Assembly (NCBI GenBank): GCA_963978905.1
Contig: OZ022256.1
Span: 31,335,426 to 31,399,425, forward strand
Length of the DNA: 64,000 nt
Reading direction: 5' to 3'
Source of the DNA: Trichostrongylus colubriformis
Lineage: Eukaryota > Nematoda > Chromadorea > Rhabditida > Trichostrongylidae
Below are positions 59,791-64,000 of the stretch, piece by piece. The notes below the pieces were generated by a model. The model had not been told where the DNA came from, did not search any database, and saw only the letters and a list, made by a program, of their open reading frames with translations. Every line of letters begins with the position of its first letter. Position 1 is the first letter of the stretch. The translations under genes and the position numbers were made by a program.

Positions 59791-61279
59791 TAGACATGAT
59801 AGTAAATTAAAAGAACACTAAACGTTGCAAATCTAATAAAAGCAAGAGCACCAATATAAGAAACACAGATTTGGAATACGGTTAGCAAAAGATTGTGTAT
59901 TACACTAGCTACACGTCAAGATGGTAAATTATGATTTCCCAAAGTGTCATCGAAAGAGAACTAAGAGAATCAATTCTACTAGGCAGTTATTACTTCAAAA
60001 ATAAGTTAATATAACTAATCATTCAAACTTTTCAAGAAAATATAAACAAATCTAATCTCACAAACAACACTTACAAGCCTAGTAACACACGGTTTCACTA
60101 AAAAAAGAAATTCTTACTCATACGACTAAATTATGTCTAGTCCGTACTACACCAATTTGGTTAGATGGTATCCGAAAAAGCCATGACTAGCAACTTACAC
60201 TAGGTTTACGAGGCCTGTAACGGTTACACATAGCAAATAATATCACGCACCTATTTCTGAGACATTATGTTACGAGAACACTTTTAACGTTAATACATAA
60301 GTACACGTTGCTCAAGTTTTACTCATTTATTCAGTTATCACTTTCCAGGTACTAAGTTATTGGATGCTATTTTCTAAATACAGTGGTTATTAAAGAATAT
60401 TTCCGATTTATGGTTGGAGTAGAGGATTTATGGAAGGAACACGATCTTATAGGAACAATAATGGTACAGTGAGTTGGTTTTTGTTCATCAAATAGATAAC
60501 CATGCTGTTTGTTAATAACTTAGAAACATAGTCACTAGTCTAAGGCATTTTTAAGTGTTTATACGCGCTGAAAGGTTAGCTCTTAAAAAATTTAGATTGC
60601 TCTTGTTTCCGAAAACAAAGAAAGAGAGACTGGTTATTATTATAAGTACAAAATTTAATAAGATGTGAGATAAAGAGCAATAATAAGTGAATAGGCCTCA
60701 AATATATACCTTCAGCTAAATGAATAACATCCACGATTTTGGGCCTCATGAATAATTCAAGACTTTATTCACGGCAGGATCGTTAACCTAATAGGTCAAC
60801 ATTGTCATGAGAATCATGATCTACAGTTTATAACACAAAAATAGAAAAATTTTTCAAAACTATCTTATAAGAAGTTGATTTTACTATTATAGGCTTCAGA
60901 TCATTTCCAACCTTTGGTTCCAACCCTTACTTCATGTATTGGCCTCTCAATTTTATTTTTAATTTTTTTCTTTTTTTCTTTTCTACATTAATTTTATTTA
61001 TATTTTAATTTTAAATTTATTATAATTTTCAGGTTTATTGCAGTTGCTCCTGGTGTAGTTGTTTCAATCCCTGTACCCACTACAATTATCCATTGTTATA
61101 AGAGGGCCATACCTCTTATTAAAAATAGGGATTAGCGCTGATGGGGTTAAGCAAGTCAAAAATGGCGAGGGGTCGATTTTTGGCGCCCCCAGCGCTAGTC
61201 GTTCCTACGGGAACACATATAGGGAGAGCCACCCCCTGGCAGCAGCCCTGCCAAACCTTCGGGAAGAACCCCTCACTGC
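59791..61279 (+). other. AT-rich 5' region of the permuted PLE, apparently noncoding
   Basis: No long ORF on either strand up to 61,059. Strongly AT-rich, with poly-T runs near 60,955-61,030. A short GC-rich island at 61,120-61,280 breaks the pattern directly before the endonuclease frame; the plus-strand frame there (61,059-61,352) has no motif. Confidence 0.45.
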
Positions 61280-61597
61280 GTGTTGGGAAGGACTCCCATT
61301 CGCTTTGATCCAAGGTCTAAAAACTCAAACAACGCACCAAGTTATTACTTAAAAACTCAATTCAACAAGGTAAGGAGAGAGGCCAATCAGTATATTCTCA
61401 ATGATTTTGGTAATAGAACCAAGGGTTGTAAATGTAACAATGGATGTAGAACGTGCACAATAACAAATCACGAAAACTATATAATATCACATGTTACAAA
61501 GTTATATATCAATACTAACAAAGAAGCAAATACCAACTGCAACACACAAAAAGTTATTTACTGCCTGACATGTAATAACTGTGGCTTCAATATGTAG
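61280..61597 (+). pseudogene. N-terminal zinc finger and first half of GIY-YIG endonuclease
   Basis: The frame contains cysteine-rich TKGCKCNNGCRTC and later VIYCLTCNNCGFN, the first strand of a GIY-YIG fold with its CxxC. It ends at TAG 61,595-61,597. The next frame begins with YVGMT two bases out of register, so the second half of the motif is separated by a single-base deletion. The C-x2-C-x3-YVG spacing is normal once the shift is allowed for. The ATG at 61,280 may not be the true start. Confidence 0.75.
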
Positions 61598-61599
61598 GT

Positions 61600-63606
61600 A
61601 TGACAATAAGAAAGCTAAAAGACAGAGTAAGAGAACATCTCACTAACATATCCACACACAAAATACATAACCCGCTATATAATCATTTCTACAAATGTAA
61701 CAGAGGAATCACAGTCACAGTTCTTGATTCACTCAAAACAAATGACAAGTCCATTCTCCTTGAAAAAGAACTTTTTTGGATAAAACTGCTAATGACCCCA
61801 TTCCCATATGGTCTTAACGATAACATAAGAGGGTATGGAAACATCACAAATTTAGAAAAAAGCATGATGCTTAAAAACAATCCCCCTTTTTTTGCACTCA
61901 GAATTACAAAAAATGGAACAAACAGAGGCCGTAAAAAGCATAATAAAAGAAAAACAGATTTTACAAAACTATTGGATGATCTCACGACTAAAGAAGAAGA
62001 ATTACAACCAATAGAATACTATAGAATGTTTAAAAGCTTAAATAAAAAAGATTTGATTAAAATTCTCAGACTATCGTTAGATGGCAGTTTTCTATCAAAC
62101 GTTCAAAGCAAAACTAGATTTTTAGTATTTAGTTTATTAGCGCACTTCCATTACAACATGAGCGAAACCAAAAAAACAACAATAAAAGGTCATAGCATAA
62201 TAATCAATTTTGATAGCCACATTTACAATGAAATACCTTTTTACAAAATATTCAATTCTAATACATTAAAAGACATTCTGTTCCAGAATGGAAATAATAA
62301 ACAGGAACACACTCCAATAAACATAGTTTTTAAATATGATAATGCCATTTCCAAAAACATTTATAACTATAATCATTTTTTGAAACATCTAGATATCGAT
62401 AACATGGAAAAGATTTTGAAAGAAAAATGTATATGTGAAACAGGTAAAGTTAAAGATTTTATAGACATACATTATGGACATGTAGTTACAGGTAATCTTC
62501 TGATAATAGAGGATAATAAAGCTAGAAATTTTTTAAATAAGGGCACAAAATATAGATTGGATAAAACTATTCCTAGGTATGAAATTAAAGAGAAATACAA
62601 AATGATATCAAATCAAATTGAGGATTATTTTAAGAGAAAATATAAGTTAAAGAAAGAAAAAATCAGTTTGGTCTATAAATATTTGATGGATAGCTACCAT
62701 AAGAAAGTTAAACCTCTATTAAATTACGAAAACATTAGAAATACAGAAGAGTTTGTCCCACATAAATCTATAAAGCAATATCAAAAAAACTATATATTTT
62801 GTCCTCTGGATAAAGCAAGTAATAACTATGGCATAATCTGTAAAAAACTATATTTAAAAATTGTTTTGGAAGAAATGGGATTTAGGTATGATTCACATAG
62901 GAATAGATACTCATTTATTAACACCAATAATACTTATGAATTGCATAGTGGCGTTGACAAACAGATATTCATAAATAAACACAAACTATTCTGTCAAACA
63001 AATGGATTGGCATTTGATATAGAGTCTGATTTACCCAGAGTTTATGCGTTGCCCAAACTACACAAAAATCCAATAAAATTCAGATTTATAACAGGCGCAC
63101 ACAATAGTAGTATAAAATCTCTAGCAAAGGAACTACATGTTATTTTCACTCACATAAAAAATCACTACAAAAATTATACAAAAATCGCTCAAGGTACTAA
63201 TAGGGCAATCAAAACATATTGGTCTATCGATAACATCAATATTAGTCATGAACTTAACAATATTAACCACAAAGAACTCAAGCTATATACTGCAGATTTT
63301 ACAGATATGTTTACCAATTTGGGGCACAGGCATATTATAACTAGTATGCAGGAATTGTTAACTATTTGCTTCAAAAATGCAAGTAAGAAGTTTATAGCAA
63401 CCAATGGGTATAAAGTATTTTACAACGAAGGCAAAGAAAGCAAAAGTAATTGCAGATATTATAACAAAGAAGATCTGCTATATTTAGTTGACTACTTGTT
63501 GACCAACAGTTACTGCATATTCGGAAACAAAGTCTTCAAACAGACTAAAGGAGTACCACAAGGTGGGAATTTTAGTCCCCTACTAGCAGACTTACTTTGT
63601 CAATAA
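61600..63606 (+). pseudogene. GIY-YIG second half, CxC linker and RT domain up to motif B
   Basis: 668 codons. It begins with MTIRKLKDRVREHL, the helix after YVG of the endonuclease, followed by HNPLYNHFYKC and a catalytic-type Glu region (LLEKELFWIKLL). The linker has KEKCICETGKVKDFID, the CxC motif typical of permuted PLEs, then HYGHVVTGNLLII. The RT part shows FCPLDKASNNYGII, VYALPKLHKNPIKFRFITGA, motif A-like YTADFTDMFTN and motif B KGVPQGGNFSPLLADL. It stops at TAA right after motif B because of a one-base shift. Upstream in-frame codons before 61,600 belong to the same domain (YVG). Confidence 0.85.
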
Positions 63607-64000
63607 TGGAATTTAAATATGCCAAAGGTACAAAAGCAGATAAAAACAACCTATTTATACCATTTAGGTACATGGACGATTTGTTAGTCATACATAATGC
63701 CAATGAATTGGCTATAGAAAATATACTCAAAGCACTTTATAAGAACACATTAGAACTTAAAAGTACCCAAATCACAAATAGATATACTCACTACTTAGAC
63801 TTAACCATCAAAATAGAAAATGAAAAATTTTACACAGAATTATATAATAAAACAGATGACTATCGGTTTAAAGTTATTAAATTCCCACATAGCAACACAG
63901 GTATAGCAACCAAAACAAAAGGAGCTGTTATCTATACAGAAACTCTCCGAATCGCCAATACGTGCACTTTATTTGAGGTCTTCAGAACTAAGTTAAAAGA
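63605..64000 (+). pseudogene. RT palm with YMDD motif, continuing past window end
   Basis: Resumes in the frame containing ATG 63,606. It reads MEFKYAKGTKADKNN, then FIPFRYMDDLLVIHNA, the catalytic YxDD motif C, then HYLDLTIKI and the thumb region up to the window edge. Both catalytic aspartates are present. Separation from the preceding frame is a one-base deletion near 63,590. Confidence 0.85.

Larger units (their letters stand above)
61280..64000 (+). mobile_element. Permuted (Naiad-like) Penelope-like element, cut by window end
   Basis: Order on the plus strand is N-terminal GIY-YIG endonuclease, a CxC-containing linker, then reverse transcriptase, the reverse of canonical PLEs. This layout defines the N-terminal-endonuclease PLE clade (Naiads in invertebrates). 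Two one-base frameshifts, near 61,594 in the GIY-YIG motif and near 63,590 between RT motifs B and C, break an otherwise open frame; all other catalytic motifs are intact. Composition is much more AT-rich than the rest of the window. The 3' end lies beyond position 64,000. Confidence 0.85.

Noticed and set aside
61595..61597. Selenocysteine recoding in the permuted PLE, known for some Naiads
   Set aside because: The interrupting codons are TAG and TAA and the reading frame itself changes, so these are frameshifts and not UGA selenocysteine codons.
1..64000. CRISPR array, tRNA, rRNA or spliced-leader RNA genes
   Set aside because: No regular short-spacer repeat arrays, cloverleaf-like segments or spliced-leader sequence were seen by eye; a covariance search would be needed to exclude small RNAs.

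Overview
This looks like nuclear DNA of a nematode, most likely a strongylid-type parasite (inference). Genes are split by many short introns with TTTCAG-type acceptors, gene-poor stretches are crowded with mariner-type inverted-repeat elements, RTE and Penelope-like fragments and MITEs, and the main gene is a polyketide/nonribosomal peptide assembly line of the kind known from nematodes (nemamide pathway). No rRNA, tRNA, CRISPR array or prokaryotic operon was seen.

Layout. 0-16.7 kb: no confident host gene. It holds a decayed canonical Penelope-like element (4.0-6.5 kb), a small coiled-coil ORF broken by a TGA (8.3 kb), two tandem-repeat blocks (10.9-12.1 kb) and a long foldback repeat (13.3-14.9 kb). 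16.7-31.6 kb, minus strand: a very large synthetase with readable order [DH-like]-ACP-C-A-T-C-A-T-C-C-T-A-T*-T-TE, including one 8.2-kb exon. Possible extra 5' exons lie at 32.5-35.4 kb. 36.4-46.3 kb, minus strand: a complete 13-exon cytochrome P450, reconstructed exon by exon with every phase matching (547 aa); its introns carry an RTE fragment, a foldback element with a hammerhead-like core, a mariner-type element and MITEs. 47.1-49.9 kb: two mariner-family elements, one with about 370-bp terminal inverted repeats. 50.0-55.6 kb, minus strand: a DDI1-like gene (ubiquitin-like domain plus retroviral-type aspartyl protease) with a 3.9-kb first intron that contains a palindromic mariner derivative. 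57.3-57.9 kb: an internally deleted PIF/Harbinger transposase. 59.3-64.0 kb: a conspicuously AT-rich Penelope-like element of the permuted type (endonuclease first, then reverse transcriptase), broken by two single-base frameshifts and running off the window end.

How the genes relate. The synthetase would load amino acids on its adenylation domains, join them with its condensation domains on carrier-bound phosphopantetheine arms, and release or cyclise the product with the terminal thioesterase. The ACP and DH-like piece at its N-terminal side indicate that a polyketide chain feeds into it, but no ketosynthase or acyltransferase is visible here. The P450 lies upstream on the same strand; a tailoring role is only a guess from position. 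DDI1 is a proteostasis gene with no evident link. Splice sites and phases were worked out by eye, and product assignments rest on motifs only.
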